64,000 nucleotides of DNA from Fibrobacterota bacterium (GTDB lineage Bacteria > Fibrobacterota > Fibrobacteria > UBA5070). The position numbers were made by a program, and so were the translations under genes. Positions 34,317 to 42,595 of the stretch are shown here, in pieces (the stretch's first letter is position 1; every line of letters starts with the position of its first letter). The notes under the pieces are model-generated. The model was not told the origin of the DNA. It made no database searches and worked only from the letters and a program-made list of their open reading frames with translations. Where the stretch lies: NCBI GenBank assembly GCA_016715065.1, contig JADKBN010000002.1:496001-560000 (forward strand), written 5' to 3'.

Positions 34317-34807
34317 TGGAGCCCACCCCCGGAAACACGCGGATGAGGCTTTCCGACCACCTGTCGGAATCCACCGTGTTCCTTTCCGCCGGGCCGCACC
34401 GCGACGCGATCCTGCCTCTGCTTGTGGACGGGATCTGTCGGCATTGGCACGAAGGCGACCCCGCCGTGTTCCTGGAGCGGACCTGGGCGCGCGAGAAGCA
34501 GGGCGCCACTTCGGTGGGATTGGGCGTCTCGATCCCGCACCTGCGCTGCGAGTCGCTCTCGGACCTGCGCATCGCCGTGGCGGTCCACTCTCCCGGAACC
34601 GATTTCCCTTCTCCGGACGGTCTGCCCGTGCGGCTCGTGTTCCTCCTCGCCTCCCCTCCCGCCAAGGCCGGATCCCATGTGCGGGCCTTGGCGGCCGTGG
34701 CCCGGCTGGATCCCGGCACGGTGGAGGCCCTGGTGGGATCCAGCGATGCGGGGGCGTTTCTGGCCACGTTGCGCGCGTGGGAAGATCGCCCCGGAGCGCG
34801 TGGGTGA
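34316..34807 (+). CDS. PTS EIIA type-2 (PtsN-like) domain protein
   Basis: The 163-residue protein has the mannitol/fructose EIIA fold: LSDHLSESTVFLSAGPHRDA, then TWAREKQGATSVGLGVSIPH with the phosphorylatable histidine in the GxxIPH motif, then LRIAVAVHSPGTDFPSPDGL, VRLVFLLASPPAKAGSHVRA and LAAVARLDPGTVEALVGSSD. No EIIB or EIIC is nearby, so a regulatory nitrogen-PTS-like role is more likely than sugar transport. Its ATG overlaps the TGA of the Omp85 fusion (TGATG) and its stop overlaps the glycosyltransferase GTG. Confidence 0.8.
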   Translation: MEPTPGNTRMRLSDHLSESTVFLSAGPHRDAILPLLVDGICRHWHEGDPAVFLERTWAREKQGATSVGLGVSIPHLRCESLSDLRIAVAVHSPGTDFPSPDGLPVRLVFLLASPPAKAGSHVRALAAVARLDPGTVEALVGSSDAGAFLATLRAWEDRPGARG

Positions 34808-35565
34808 GCCTTTCTCGCCACCGGGTGATGGATGCGCCAGTGGATGCGGGCACGATCGAAGAGATGGACACGGAAATCCTCCGGTTGGCCGCCACCCCGG
34901 GACCGTCGATGGTTTGCTTCGCCAACGTGCACATGGTGGTGGAGTCGTGGCGTCACGCTCCCCTGAGGTCGGCCATGGAACGTGCGGATCTCGTCTGTCC
35001 CGACGGCATGCCGATCGTCCGCTTGCTGCGCACCCTCGCTCCCGGCCAAAGGCGGGTGGAGGGGATGGCGGCATTCCCGCGCCTCCTGCAAGCGGCCTCC
35101 CGCCTTGGGGTTCCCGTTGGGTTTTTCGGAACCACGGCCGAACTGCAGGAGGCCTTGCGCGCCAAGGTGGCCCGGGATCTGCCCGAGCTTCGCCTGGTGC
35201 TGGCCGATGCCCCTCCGTTCGCTCCCTTCGATGTCGCCGAACGATCGCGCCAGACGGACAATATTCGTCGCAGCGGCGCCAAGCTGGTGTTCGTGGCCCT
35301 GGGTTGCCCCCGACAGGAGCTTTGGATGGCCGATGTGCGCGATGTGGATGCTTGTCTGCTGGGGGTGGGCAACGCCTTCGAGGTCTGGCTGGGGCGCCGG
35401 CGCCGGGCCCCGAAATGGGCCCAGGATGTATGCTTGGAATGGGCCTTTCGCCTGGCCCAGGACCCGCTCCGCTTGGTGGGTCGGTATCTTCGATCCAACC
35501 TCCTGTTCCTGCTGGCGCTGCCGGGATGGATCTGGAGGACGCGGCAAATTTCTAAATCGGGGTAA
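34804..35565 (+). CDS. WecG/TagA/CpsF-family glycosyltransferase
   Basis: The 253-residue enzyme of GT26 type uses a UDP-sugar to extend an undecaprenyl-diphosphate-linked GlcNAc in envelope polysaccharide synthesis. Key stretches are MVCFANVHMVVESW, ERADLVCPDGMPIVRLLR (the PDG motif with catalytic Asp), RVEGMAAFPRLLQAASRLGV, VGFFGTTAELQEALRAKVA, KLVFVALGCPRQELWM and GVGNAFEVWLGRRRRAPKWA. The basic C-terminus (RYLRSNLLFLLALPGWIW) suits membrane attachment. The GTG overlaps the EIIA stop. With rmlD next, a rhamnose-containing polymer is likely. Confidence 0.88.
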   Translation: MSLSRHRVMDAPVDAGTIEEMDTEILRLAATPGPSMVCFANVHMVVESWRHAPLRSAMERADLVCPDGMPIVRLLRTLAPGQRRVEGMAAFPRLLQAASRLGVPVGFFGTTAELQEALRAKVARDLPELRLVLADAPPFAPFDVAERSRQTDNIRRSGAKLVFVALGCPRQELWMADVRDVDACLLGVGNAFEVWLGRRRRAPKWAQDVCLEWAFRLAQDPLRLVGRYLRSNLLFLLALPGWIWRTRQISKSG

Positions 35566-35567
35566 CC

Positions 35568-36434
35568 ATGAAGAACTACAACAAGATCCTGATCATCGGC
35601 CGCCGTGGACAAGTTGGCTGGGAGCTGCGCCGCACCCTGGCTCCCCTGGGCGAAATCGTCGCCTTCGACTTTCCCGACATCGACCTGACCAAGCCGGAAA
35701 CCCTGCGGCCGATCGTGCGCGAAGTGGCGCCGGATCTGGTGGTCAACGCCGCCGCCTACACCGCGGTGGACAAGGCGGAGGACGAAGTCGAAATCTGTCA
35801 GGCCATCAACGCGCTGGCCCCCAAGGTGTTGGCCGAGGAAGCCGCCCGTCTGGGCGCGCGCATGGTCCATTTTTCCACCGATTACGTCTACGACGGCGCC
35901 AAGGACGGCCGATGGGTGGAAACCGACCCTCCGGGTCCGTTGTCCGTGTACGGTCGCACCAAGCTCGAAGGGGACGAGGCCATCGCTGCCACGGGCGTGC
36001 AGCATCTGATCTTCCGCCTGCAGTGGGTCTGGGGCACGCGTGGGGCGAATTTCGTCAAGACCATGCTCAAGCTCGCCCGCGAGCGCAAGGAGCTCAAGAT
36101 CATCGACGACCAGATGGGTGCCCCCACCTGGAGCCGCCACATCGCCGAGGCCACGGCCCTGGCGGTGGCGCGGTGGGAAGCCCAGAGCGGGATCTACCAC
36201 ATGGCCAATGGTGGAGAGACCAGCTGGCACGGATTCGCCAAGGCCATCTTCGAGGAAGACCCCAAGAAGTCCGAACAGGTGCTGGAGTCCCTGCTTGCCA
36301 TTCCCACCACCGCCTACCCCACCAAGGCCGCGCGGCCCATGAATTCGCGGATGGATCTGTCCAAGCTCCATCGCGATTTTGGAATCCGTCTGCCCTGTTG
36401 GCACGAAGCGCTGCGCAACTCCTTCGAGGACTGA
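35568..36434 (+). CDS. rfbD: dTDP-4-dehydrorhamnose reductase
   Basis: The 288-residue SDR enzyme performs the last step of dTDP-L-rhamnose synthesis. Motifs: ILIIGRRGQVGWELRR (NADP(H)-binding GxxGQxG), DIDLTKPE, DLVVNAAAYTAVDKAEDEVE, MVHFSTDYVYDGAKDGRWVE, and YGRTKLEGDEA carrying the Tyr-xxx-Lys pair, then FRLQWVWGTRGANFVKTML. It starts two bases after the glycosyltransferase stop. rmlA, rmlB and rmlC are not in this window. Confidence 0.92.
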   Translation: MKNYNKILIIGRRGQVGWELRRTLAPLGEIVAFDFPDIDLTKPETLRPIVREVAPDLVVNAAAYTAVDKAEDEVEICQAINALAPKVLAEEAARLGARMVHFSTDYVYDGAKDGRWVETDPPGPLSVYGRTKLEGDEAIAATGVQHLIFRLQWVWGTRGANFVKTMLKLARERKELKIIDDQMGAPTWSRHIAEATALAVARWEAQSGIYHMANGGETSWHGFAKAIFEEDPKKSEQVLESLLAIPTTAYPTKAARPMNSRMDLSKLHRDFGIRLPCWHEALRNSFED

Positions 36435-36449
36435 CCGGCAGCCAGAGCG

Positions 36450-36498
36450 CCGTTCGCCCTTCGAGACGCCCATTTCATGGGCTCCTCAGGACGAACGG
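36450..36498 (-). repeat. Palindromic dispersed repeat, copy 1 (inverted)
   Basis: Outer arms CCGTTCG and CGAACGG, inner arms CCTTCGAGAC and CTCAGGA-side, and a CCCATTTCATGGG core hairpin. It is the reverse complement of the element at 47021-47069 and follows the rfbD stop by 16 bases, so it may also terminate transcription. Confidence 0.8.
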
Positions 36499-36539
36499 TC
36501 TGTTTGCTCCCCTTTGCTGATCTTACATCAGTGAATCAA

Positions 36540-36588
36540 CCGTTCGTCCTGAGGAGGTGGCGAAGCCGCCGTCTCGAAGGGCGAGCGG
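36540..36588 (+). repeat. Palindromic dispersed repeat, copy 2
   Basis: Same outer sequence as copy 1 in opposite orientation (CCGTTCGTCCTGAGGAG ... GTCTCGAAGGGCG) but with a different core hairpin, GTGGCGAAGCCGCC. The two copies face each other 42 bases apart between convergent genes. Confidence 0.8.
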
Positions 36589-36596
36589 TGAGCCAG

Positions 36597-37115
36597 TCAT
36601 TGCGGTGCAGGAACTTGGATACCCTGGGCACGGGCCAAGCTGTCGGCGGTTTGGCGTTGCTGGCGCTCCTGGTTGAGTTGGTTCCAGGCCACCAGGGCCT
36701 CGGCCAGGGTGGATTTGGGGTGGAGCTTGCCCGCCAGCGGAAGATCCGTCTCCTGCTGCAGGGCGTTGGCCCACATGGTCACAGGCTCGGTTTTGTTCGG
36801 CTCGGTGTGGACTTCGGGATCGCGAAAGGTCACCAGCACGTGATGGAGTTCGTCGGTGGGCAGCAAGATCCTGCCACATTCCATTCCAGGTGGGGTCCGG
36901 GCGCACACGGTGCCCAAAAGCGCCGGGTAGGCGGGGCTTTTCAGGGTGTCGAAGGATTTCCAGGCATCTTCGTTGGAAGGGCGATTCTGGTAGCGGCCGA
37001 TGCCACCGAATCGGTTACCGGAAGACTTGAACCGGTAGGCCATGACGCCCATGCCCACCAGAGCGGCGACCATCAGAAACGCGACGAGGCGTAGAATATT
37101 GCGTGCTTGTTCCAT
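36597..37115 (-). CDS. Hypothetical membrane-anchored protein
   Basis: The 172-residue protein has a short cytoplasmic start MEQARNILRL, a membrane segment (VAFLMVAALVGMGVMAYRF) and an extracytoplasmic part with GRYQNRPSNEDAWKSFDTLK, LLGTVCARTPPGMECGRILL and HHVLVTFRDPEVHTEPNKTE. A C-terminal helical, Gln-rich tail follows (NQLNQERQQRQTADSLARAQ). Two cysteines in the outer part may pair. No family recognised. It ends against the palindromic repeats. Confidence 0.6.
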   Translation of the reverse strand: MEQARNILRLVAFLMVAALVGMGVMAYRFKSSGNRFGGIGRYQNRPSNEDAWKSFDTLKSPAYPALLGTVCARTPPGMECGRILLPTDELHHVLVTFRDPEVHTEPNKTEPVTMWANALQQETDLPLAGKLHPKSTLAEALVAWNQLNQERQQRQTADSLARAQGIQVPAPQ

Positions 37116-37185
37116 GGGTCGGATTCCTCCATCGTTCCTGGGCGGCGGGTTTGTCAGCGCAAATCCTAGCAATCGAGATTCCCGG

Positions 37186-37776
37186 ATGCGCAAACGGTGG
37201 TACCCTCTCGGGATGGGAACTGTTTCATCGAACCTTCCGCGAAGCGGTGCATTGCTCGCGTTTTTTGGGTTCTTCCTCGCTTGCGACCACTCATCCGGTG
37301 GTGGCCCGACGGGCACGGGGACGGTCGATTCCACCGGGCACGACAGCCTGGGCAAGGTCGCCATCGATTCCACCATGCCCGGCGACCGCGCACGGCTGGA
37401 TGCCCTCTGTCTGGAGACCATCAATTCCTGGCGCGCCACGCTCTCCTTGAAGGCTTTGGCCGCCTGGACGGATTCCGCCACCTGTTTTTCAAGGCAGGCC
37501 GCCCTGGACGCGAAGTCCGGCAAGGCTCACGGGAACTTCGGGATGTGCAAGGAGTCCGCCCAGAACACCTGTCCGGGTTGGTTCGCCGACGCGGCGGTGG
37601 GTGGACCCCAAGGGGCCATGGAACGCTGCATCGAATCGATGTGGAAGGAAGGCCCGGGAGAGGATTTTTCCAAGCACGGGCACTACATCAACATGACCAA
37701 CGCCAAGTATTCCAAGGTGGGATGCGGGTTCCACATCACCGAGGGGTCGGTGTGGATCAACATGGATTTCAAGTAG
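37186..37776 (+). CDS. CAP/SCP-domain lipoprotein
   Basis: The N-terminus contains GALLAFFGFFLACDHSSGGG, a lipobox with acylated cysteine followed by a Gly/Thr linker. The domain runs CLETINSWRATLSLKALAAW, ATCFSRQAALDAKSGKAHGN, CPGWFADAAVGGPQGAMERC and FSKHGHYINMTNAKYSKVGC, where GHYxNMxxxxYxxVGCGF matches the core of CAP (cysteine-rich secretory/Pr-1) domains. Several cysteines suggest disulphides. The start is 37186 or, just as likely, the ATG at 37213. The 3' end overlaps the convergent MATE gene by eight bases. Confidence 0.75.
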   Translation: MRKRWYPLGMGTVSSNLPRSGALLAFFGFFLACDHSSGGGPTGTGTVDSTGHDSLGKVAIDSTMPGDRARLDALCLETINSWRATLSLKALAAWTDSATCFSRQAALDAKSGKAHGNFGMCKESAQNTCPGWFADAAVGGPQGAMERCIESMWKEGPGEDFSKHGHYINMTNAKYSKVGCGFHITEGSVWINMDFK

Positions 37777-39172
37777 AAGAACGATCGATCGGAGCGGTGC
37801 GCTCCGCCTGCTCTCCGCCGGCGGTCGCGGTGTCGGCTTGCTTGCCCAGCTTGATCCATTCCTGGCGCAGCATCCAGGCCGCGGCCAGCGCCAAAGGGAT
37901 GTCCGAGAGCATGGCCACGAGGTAGAGTCCCTGGTATCCCCACAGCCGAGGCAGGATCACAAACAGAGGGATGGCCAGAATCTGTCTGCCCATCAGCAGG
38001 ATTCCGGCCTTTCCGGGCTGCTGGATGGACAGGAAGTAATGTGACGCCGTGCCTTGGACCCCGAACAGGACCACCGATGCCATGAACCACGGCAAGCCGT
38101 CCTTCACCAGGGCGATCAGTTGGATGTCGGTGCGGGAAAACAGGGCCGCCACGGGTCCCGGGGCCAACAGCACCGCGCCGGAAAAGCAGACTCCCATGCC
38201 CAGGGTCCAGGCCAGGGTCAGGCCGAGGATCGTTCTGACCCGATCGAAGTTCCCCGCGCCGCGGTTGTAGGCGATCAAGGGCTGCATGGCCTGCGCCACC
38301 CCCAGCAGAGGAAAGATCAGCAGCATGCTCACGGTATTGATCACGCCCACCATCGCCACGCCTCGCGGCCCGCCCAGGGCCAAGGCTCCGTGGTTGGCGG
38401 CCTGGAACACGACCATTCCCAGAGCCTGCATCATCAGGATCGGGGCTCCGAATTTGAGGATGGAACGCGCGATCTCGGGGTTGGCCCCAAGGTGCCTGCG
38501 CTGGATGTGAAGCAGGCTGTGGCGGCTCTGCACGAAGGCAACGAAGGCCGCCGCGTTGAGCGCGATGGTGACGGTGGTGGCCAGCGCCACGCCGGTCACG
38601 CCCCAATCCAGGACGAAGATCGCCATGTACACCAATAACCCGTTCACGACATTTCCTGTTCCCATGAAGACCAGCCCCAGTCCGGGGCGGCCCTGGACGC
38701 GCAGGATGTTTCCCATGGAGACGATCGCGATCAGGAAGGCCTGCCCCACCGCCGTGACGCGCAGGAAGGGAATGGCCAATTCCAGTACCGCGCCTTCGGC
38801 ACCGGAGAGCAGAAGGATCGGCCGCGCGAACACGATCAGCGCTGCGGCCAGGATCGTGCCGTACATCAGGGCCATGCGCACCGACTGGCCCAACACGGCC
38901 TCGGCATCGTCCTTGCGATCCTGGCCCAGGAAGGTGGAAATCTTGGTTCCGGTGCCGGTCCCGAGCAGCAGTCCGACCCCCATGGTCAGGATGGTCAGCG
39001 GATAGACGCAGGTGACCGCGGCCATCGCTTCCGTCCCCAAGCCGCGCCCGACCATGATGCGATCCACGAACTGGTAGATCGCGTTGGACAGGAAGGCCGC
39101 CACGGCGGGAAGCGAGTATTGAAGCAGGAGGCGGCCCACCGGGGCGGTGCCTTGGCGTGTGATGGATTTCAT
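37769..39172 (-). CDS. MATE-family multidrug/cation antiporter
   Basis: The 467-residue, twelve-helix protein opens RLLLQYSLPAVAAFLSNAIY and QFVDRIMVGRGLGTEAMAAV, the usual MatE N-terminal pattern. Later come GLLLGTGTGTKISTFLGQDR, RVQGRPGLGLVFMGTGNVVN and PLLGVAQAMQPLIAYNRGAG, characteristic of the NorM/DinF-type exporter. It should extrude organic cations or drugs using H+ or Na+. The MKSITRQG start at 39172 was chosen. It lies 79 bases after the TetR-type regulator, so it is probably its target. Confidence 0.92.
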   Translation of the reverse strand: MKSITRQGTAPVGRLLLQYSLPAVAAFLSNAIYQFVDRIMVGRGLGTEAMAAVTCVYPLTILTMGVGLLLGTGTGTKISTFLGQDRKDDAEAVLGQSVRMALMYGTILAAALIVFARPILLLSGAEGAVLELAIPFLRVTAVGQAFLIAIVSMGNILRVQGRPGLGLVFMGTGNVVNGLLVYMAIFVLDWGVTGVALATTVTIALNAAAFVAFVQSRHSLLHIQRRHLGANPEIARSILKFGAPILMMQALGMVVFQAANHGALALGGPRGVAMVGVINTVSMLLIFPLLGVAQAMQPLIAYNRGAGNFDRVRTILGLTLAWTLGMGVCFSGAVLLAPGPVAALFSRTDIQLIALVKDGLPWFMASVVLFGVQGTASHYFLSIQQPGKAGILLMGRQILAIPLFVILPRLWGYQGLYLVAMLSDIPLALAAAWMLRQEWIKLGKQADTATAGGEQAERTAPIDRSST

Positions 39173-39213
39173 GAGGGTTCTATGGATCTGGCAGGAAGGA
39201 TTGGAATAAACCA

Positions 39214-39233
39214 CCCCGCAGCAATTTGCGGGG
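39214..39233. terminator. GC hairpin between tetR-type gene and MATE gene
   Basis: CCCCGCA/TGCGGGG stem with a GCAATT loop. On the transcribed strand it is followed by TGGTTTATT. It could attenuate transcription from the regulator into the exporter. Related hairpins occur at 48805 and 55792. Confidence 0.55.
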
Positions 39234-39251
39234 AAGGTGACCCGAAGCGAT

Positions 39252-40442
39252 TCATCCGATCGGAGCGTCGTGGTCCCAGGTCCAGTACTGGCTGCCGTCG
39301 GGTTTGCGGTGCAGGTACTGGTAGTCGATCAGGTAGCGACGCGCTTTGGCGTGGTCGTCGGCGACGGATTTCAGGAGGGTGTCCACTTCCTTTTCCGAGT
39401 ACACCCGGTCGGATCGGAACAGACTTGAGATATGTTCGATCACCGCGATCCGCGCCTTCTCCTTGTTGGGAAACGCGGTGAGCCTTCCTTGCGGCATGTG
39501 TTTGGCCACGAGGCTCGCGCGCTCCTGGGGGGAGGTCTTGAGATGCTCGGCGGGTGCCTTGGCGGTGGTGCGCTGGACTGGAGTGGATGGCTTCCAGCGA
39601 AAGCGTCCGCCCGCCTCCACCACCAGATGACGGAATCCGACCAACCTGGCGAACAGGTTGCCGGTCTGCTCGGTGATGCCCGCCAGGATCCATTCCACCT
39701 GCTCGGCGGAATACGTCTGGTCTTGCTGGAAGGCTTTTTCCACGCGATCCAACTGGTCCGATGGAGGTCTGGGGACCATTCCGGGAAGCTCCAACTCCAG
39801 GGCGGGGTCGGTGCACGAATTTCCGAACACGGAATGGAAATGCTGGTCGGTGGATTCCTGCAGGAGCTTCATGAATTCCTCGCGCAATCGGGGGGTGTCG
39901 GTGCCGGTGGCCTGGGCGAGCGTGTCGCCCATGGTGCCAAAGGCGAGCGTGGGCATGAGGTGGAAGAAAAACATGGCCGTGACCACGCGTGGGGTGAACC
40001 GGAAGTTGTAACCCTGTTTGGCGTATTGCTCGCGGGATTCCACCAGCCCTTCCAGCCAATGCTGCATGATGGTGCCGGTTCCCGGAATGGCGTCCTTGGC
40101 GGACTTCAGGTCTTCCATCAGGGCGATCCGCAGGATGTCGCGGTGCGCGTACAAGAAATCCACATCGAATCGCGCGATCTGCTGGGGCAGGCCCTTGCGA
40201 TCGGGGTTCTCCAAGATCCGGGACCGGGCTTCGCGCCGGGCCTCCAAGTACCCCCGCAGCAGCTCCTGGAGCAGTTCGTCCTTGCTCTTGAAGTAGTAGT
40301 AGATCAGGGCTTTGTTGACTTCCGCGCGCTTGGCGATGGTGTCCACGCGAGCGCCGTCGAACCCGCGTTCGGAAAATTCCGCCCGGGCCGCTTCCAGGAT
40401 CCTGGCTTTTGAGTCGGGAGATTCGTTGACTTTGTTAACCAT
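39252..40442 (-). CDS. TetR-family regulator with C-terminal DUF2087 domain(s)
   Basis: 396 residues, about twice a normal TetR. The N-terminus is a TetR helix-turn-helix (ILEAARAEFSERGFDGARVD, TIAKRAEVNKALIYYYFKSK, DELLQELL), followed by a ligand-domain-like helical region to about residue 210. The extra C-terminus ends with NKEKARIAVIEHISSLF, DRVYSEKEVDTLLKSVADDH and AKARRYLIDYQYLHRKPDGS, matching DUF2087, a small winged-helix-like domain. A weaker copy precedes it (QTYSAEQVEWILAGITEQTG, NLFARLVGFRHLVVEAGGRF). The dyad over the start codon suggests autoregulation and control of the MATE exporter. Confidence 0.8.
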   Translation of the reverse strand: MVNKVNESPDSKARILEAARAEFSERGFDGARVDTIAKRAEVNKALIYYYFKSKDELLQELLRGYLEARREARSRILENPDRKGLPQQIARFDVDFLYAHRDILRIALMEDLKSAKDAIPGTGTIMQHWLEGLVESREQYAKQGYNFRFTPRVVTAMFFFHLMPTLAFGTMGDTLAQATGTDTPRLREEFMKLLQESTDQHFHSVFGNSCTDPALELELPGMVPRPPSDQLDRVEKAFQQDQTYSAEQVEWILAGITEQTGNLFARLVGFRHLVVEAGGRFRWKPSTPVQRTTAKAPAEHLKTSPQERASLVAKHMPQGRLTAFPNKEKARIAVIEHISSLFRSDRVYSEKEVDTLLKSVADDHAKARRYLIDYQYLHRKPDGSQYWTWDHDAPIG

Positions 40443-40449
40443 ACGGTTA
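40436..40449. promoter_or_regulatory. Candidate TetR operator over the start codon
   Basis: TAACC-ATAC-GGTTA is a perfect 14-base interrupted dyad containing the regulator's ATG (40442-40440). AT-rich flanks (TTAACTAACC side) suit a promoter. Self-repression is inferred. Confidence 0.6.
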
Positions 40450-40609
40450 GTTAATCTATGGCGAGGTCACGCGAATGTCAATAGGGCACGCTGGGGATCT
40501 GCTGGTGGTCCGCGCGAGCAGGTGCCTCACCCCGGTTCCAGCGGAGAAATCGGGTGCTACATTCCAGGCCTGAGCCAGAATGGTTGCTCGTCACCCGAAG
40601 GACGAATCG

Positions 40610-41293
40610 ATGGCATCGCGTTATTCAGTGTGGTTGCTCGCTTTCGCCATGTGCTTGCTGGGATGCCAGCAAAAGCCTCAAGACCCCAAGGCTGCCGCAC
40701 CCAGCGGATCGGACACGACCACCACCGATTTTGTGGCTGGGACGGGATCTCCCAAGAACGACTCCTCCAGCCAAGGAATGGTCGTCGATCGCGCCCAGTA
40801 TTCCAGGAACTTCTTGGCCGGGCTCGACCGTGCCACCGAGGGCAAGCGCTACGTGTTGGATCGGGGAGTGCTGGTCATGGAAGGAAACGACACGGCCCGC
40901 CTGCCCTCGATTCCCGCCTTCGGTGGGATGATCCGGCTGGAACGGGAAAACGAAGGCACCCTTGTGCGGTTGGAGGTGACGCGCAAAAACTGGACTGCGG
41001 TGGAATACCGCCTGGAGGTGGTGGCCTCGGGCAAAGAGCCCCAGGTGGAAACCGGAATCGCCGAGATTCCCGCTACGTTTTTCCTGGGAGCGGAGTCGGA
41101 CGAATCGGAGTCTTCCGGAGAGAGTTATTTCGTGGAGGAATACACGGAAACGCGTCCGGACGATTGCACCTTGTCCCTGCGGCTTGGCCGCGAATCGGAA
41201 AGCGACGGGGCGTTGCTGGGGAGGGTGGTGGTGAACTGCCCCTCGCTCAAGCTTCCGGATCTCAGCGCGTTCCCTGCCCTTTTCCAGAAGTGA
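40610..41293 (+). CDS. Hypothetical lipoprotein
   Basis: The 227-residue protein MASRYSVWLLAFAMCLLGCQ has a lipobox cysteine at LLGC and then a low-complexity linker (QQKPQDPKAAAPSGSDTTTT). The folded part includes SRNFLAGLDRATEGKRYVLD, RGVLVMEGNDTARLPSIPAF, GGMIRLERENEGTLVRLEVT and an acidic stretch ESDESESSGESYFVEEYTET. The start 40610 gives the best signal peptide, with AAGGACG upstream. No domain recognised; outer-membrane location expected. Confidence 0.65.
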   Translation: MASRYSVWLLAFAMCLLGCQQKPQDPKAAAPSGSDTTTTDFVAGTGSPKNDSSSQGMVVDRAQYSRNFLAGLDRATEGKRYVLDRGVLVMEGNDTARLPSIPAFGGMIRLERENEGTLVRLEVTRKNWTAVEYRLEVVASGKEPQVETGIAEIPATFFLGAESDESESSGESYFVEEYTETRPDDCTLSLRLGRESESDGALLGRVVVNCPSLKLPDLSAFPALFQK

Positions 41294-41311
41294 GATCTAC
41301 GAAGGTCTCCT

Positions 41312-42505
41312 TCATAGAAGTCGCCACCAAGGGGCTGTTTTGATGGATGATGTCCCCTGGTGGACGTCGTCGCCATCGTAGACCACTAGGCCGGGTTCAT
41401 CTGGTCTACCGGCCAGTTGCAGCCATTTTTTGATGGAGGAGGCCAGATCGGTTCTCCAGGTGGCGGTGGATTTGATCTCGATGGGAAGAAGGTCAGCGCC
41501 TTCTTCGGCGAGCAGGTCAATCTCCAAGCCATTTGAGTCGCGCCAGAAGTACAGCGAGGGCCGGAGTCCGTTGTGGAAAAACAGCTTCCGGAACTCCGAC
41601 ACCACGAAGTTTTCGAACACATGCCCACGCATGGGATGCGAAACCAAATGGGAGGGATCCCGAATTCCCAACAGCAGGCAAAGCAGTCCGGAATCCACGA
41701 AGTACGGCTTTGGGCTCTTGATCAGCCGTTTGCCGAGGTTGGCGTGGTGCGGCTGGAGCAGGAATACGATGCCGGAAGTTTCCAGGATGGCGATCCATCG
41801 CCGTACGGTCGGGATGGAAACGCCCACTTGCGTGGCAAGGGTTGCTTGGTTCAGCAAGCTTCCGGATTGGGTAGCCAACAGCCGCAGCATCAAAGAAAAC
41901 TGGGCGAGGTCGGCGACTTGGGATAGGCTTCGCACATCGCGCTCCACGTAGGTGCGCACATAGTCGTCCAGCCAGCGGTGGGCATTCAATTGTTTGTCGT
42001 GGATGCGTGGATACAAACCGCGATGCAGAATCTCGGCGGTGGACTCGGTGGGTTTGCTGCCGGCGAGCTCGCCGCGAAGCGCCTGCCAGGGCTCACGCCG
42101 GGGCACGCCCATCCGCTCCGACCACCCCAGGGGCTGGAGCTCGAAATGCGCGACGCGTCCCGCCAAAGTTTGGCTCACGCCCTGCATCAGAAGGAACTGT
42201 TCGCTACCGGTCAGAACCGCGTGGTGGTTTCCTTCATCCAGCCACTCCTGGAGAAAATTGAAGATTTCCGGCACGCGTTGGATTTCGTCCAGGATGACGT
42301 TGTCGCCAAGGTCACGCAGCAAGCCGCGCGGATCGGTCCGGGCTTGCTCCCGCCAATCCAGCGATTCCAGAGTCACATAGCGATGTGAGGGCCAGATCTT
42401 TTTCGCGAGGGTTGTTTTACCGCTCTGGCGAGGCCCGACCAGGGCTACCCCAGGGTAGCCTGCCGAGAGTTTCGGGATAAGGTGCTCAAGGCTTCGCTCC
42501 AGCAT
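41312..42505 (-). CDS. AAA ATPase with DUF4143 (ATP-binding protein)
   Basis: The 397-residue intact protein has Walker A GPRQSGKTT at residues 24-32, LARTLP-type replaced by WPSHRYVTLESLDWREQART, Walker B VILDEIQRVP, the sensor HHAVLTGSEQFLLMQGVSQT, and SLAGRV-like TLAGRVAHFELQPLGWSERM. The C-terminus is DUF4143 (PKPYFVDSGLLCLLLGIRDP, HVFENFVVSEFRKLFFHNGL, FWRDSNGLEIDLLAEEGADL, PIEIKSTATWRTDL) with a PD-(D/E)xK-like core (E.D...IEIKS). These widespread ATPases often travel with mobile DNA; their function is unclear. A winged-helix segment (ATLATQVGVSIPTVRRWIAI) sits between. Confidence 0.88.
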   Translation of the reverse strand: MLERSLEHLIPKLSAGYPGVALVGPRQSGKTTLAKKIWPSHRYVTLESLDWREQARTDPRGLLRDLGDNVILDEIQRVPEIFNFLQEWLDEGNHHAVLTGSEQFLLMQGVSQTLAGRVAHFELQPLGWSERMGVPRREPWQALRGELAGSKPTESTAEILHRGLYPRIHDKQLNAHRWLDDYVRTYVERDVRSLSQVADLAQFSLMLRLLATQSGSLLNQATLATQVGVSIPTVRRWIAILETSGIVFLLQPHHANLGKRLIKSPKPYFVDSGLLCLLLGIRDPSHLVSHPMRGHVFENFVVSEFRKLFFHNGLRPSLYFWRDSNGLEIDLLAEEGADLLPIEIKSTATWRTDLASSIKKWLQLAGRPDEPGLVVYDGDDVHQGTSSIKTAPWWRLL

Positions 42506-42595
42506 TCTATGTAATTAGAATATCAGATGTTAGAATTGCATAGAATTTCGTGAAAAAGGAAGGACGACGGAAGCCTTCCTTTCCCCCTTTGAGCT

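Noticed and set aside
30969..34934. Minus-strand open frame of about 1320 codons opposite aroD, the Omp85 fusion and WecG
   Set aside because: It is an antisense shadow produced by GC-rich third positions; the plus strand has recognised domains, ribosome sites and overlaps throughout.
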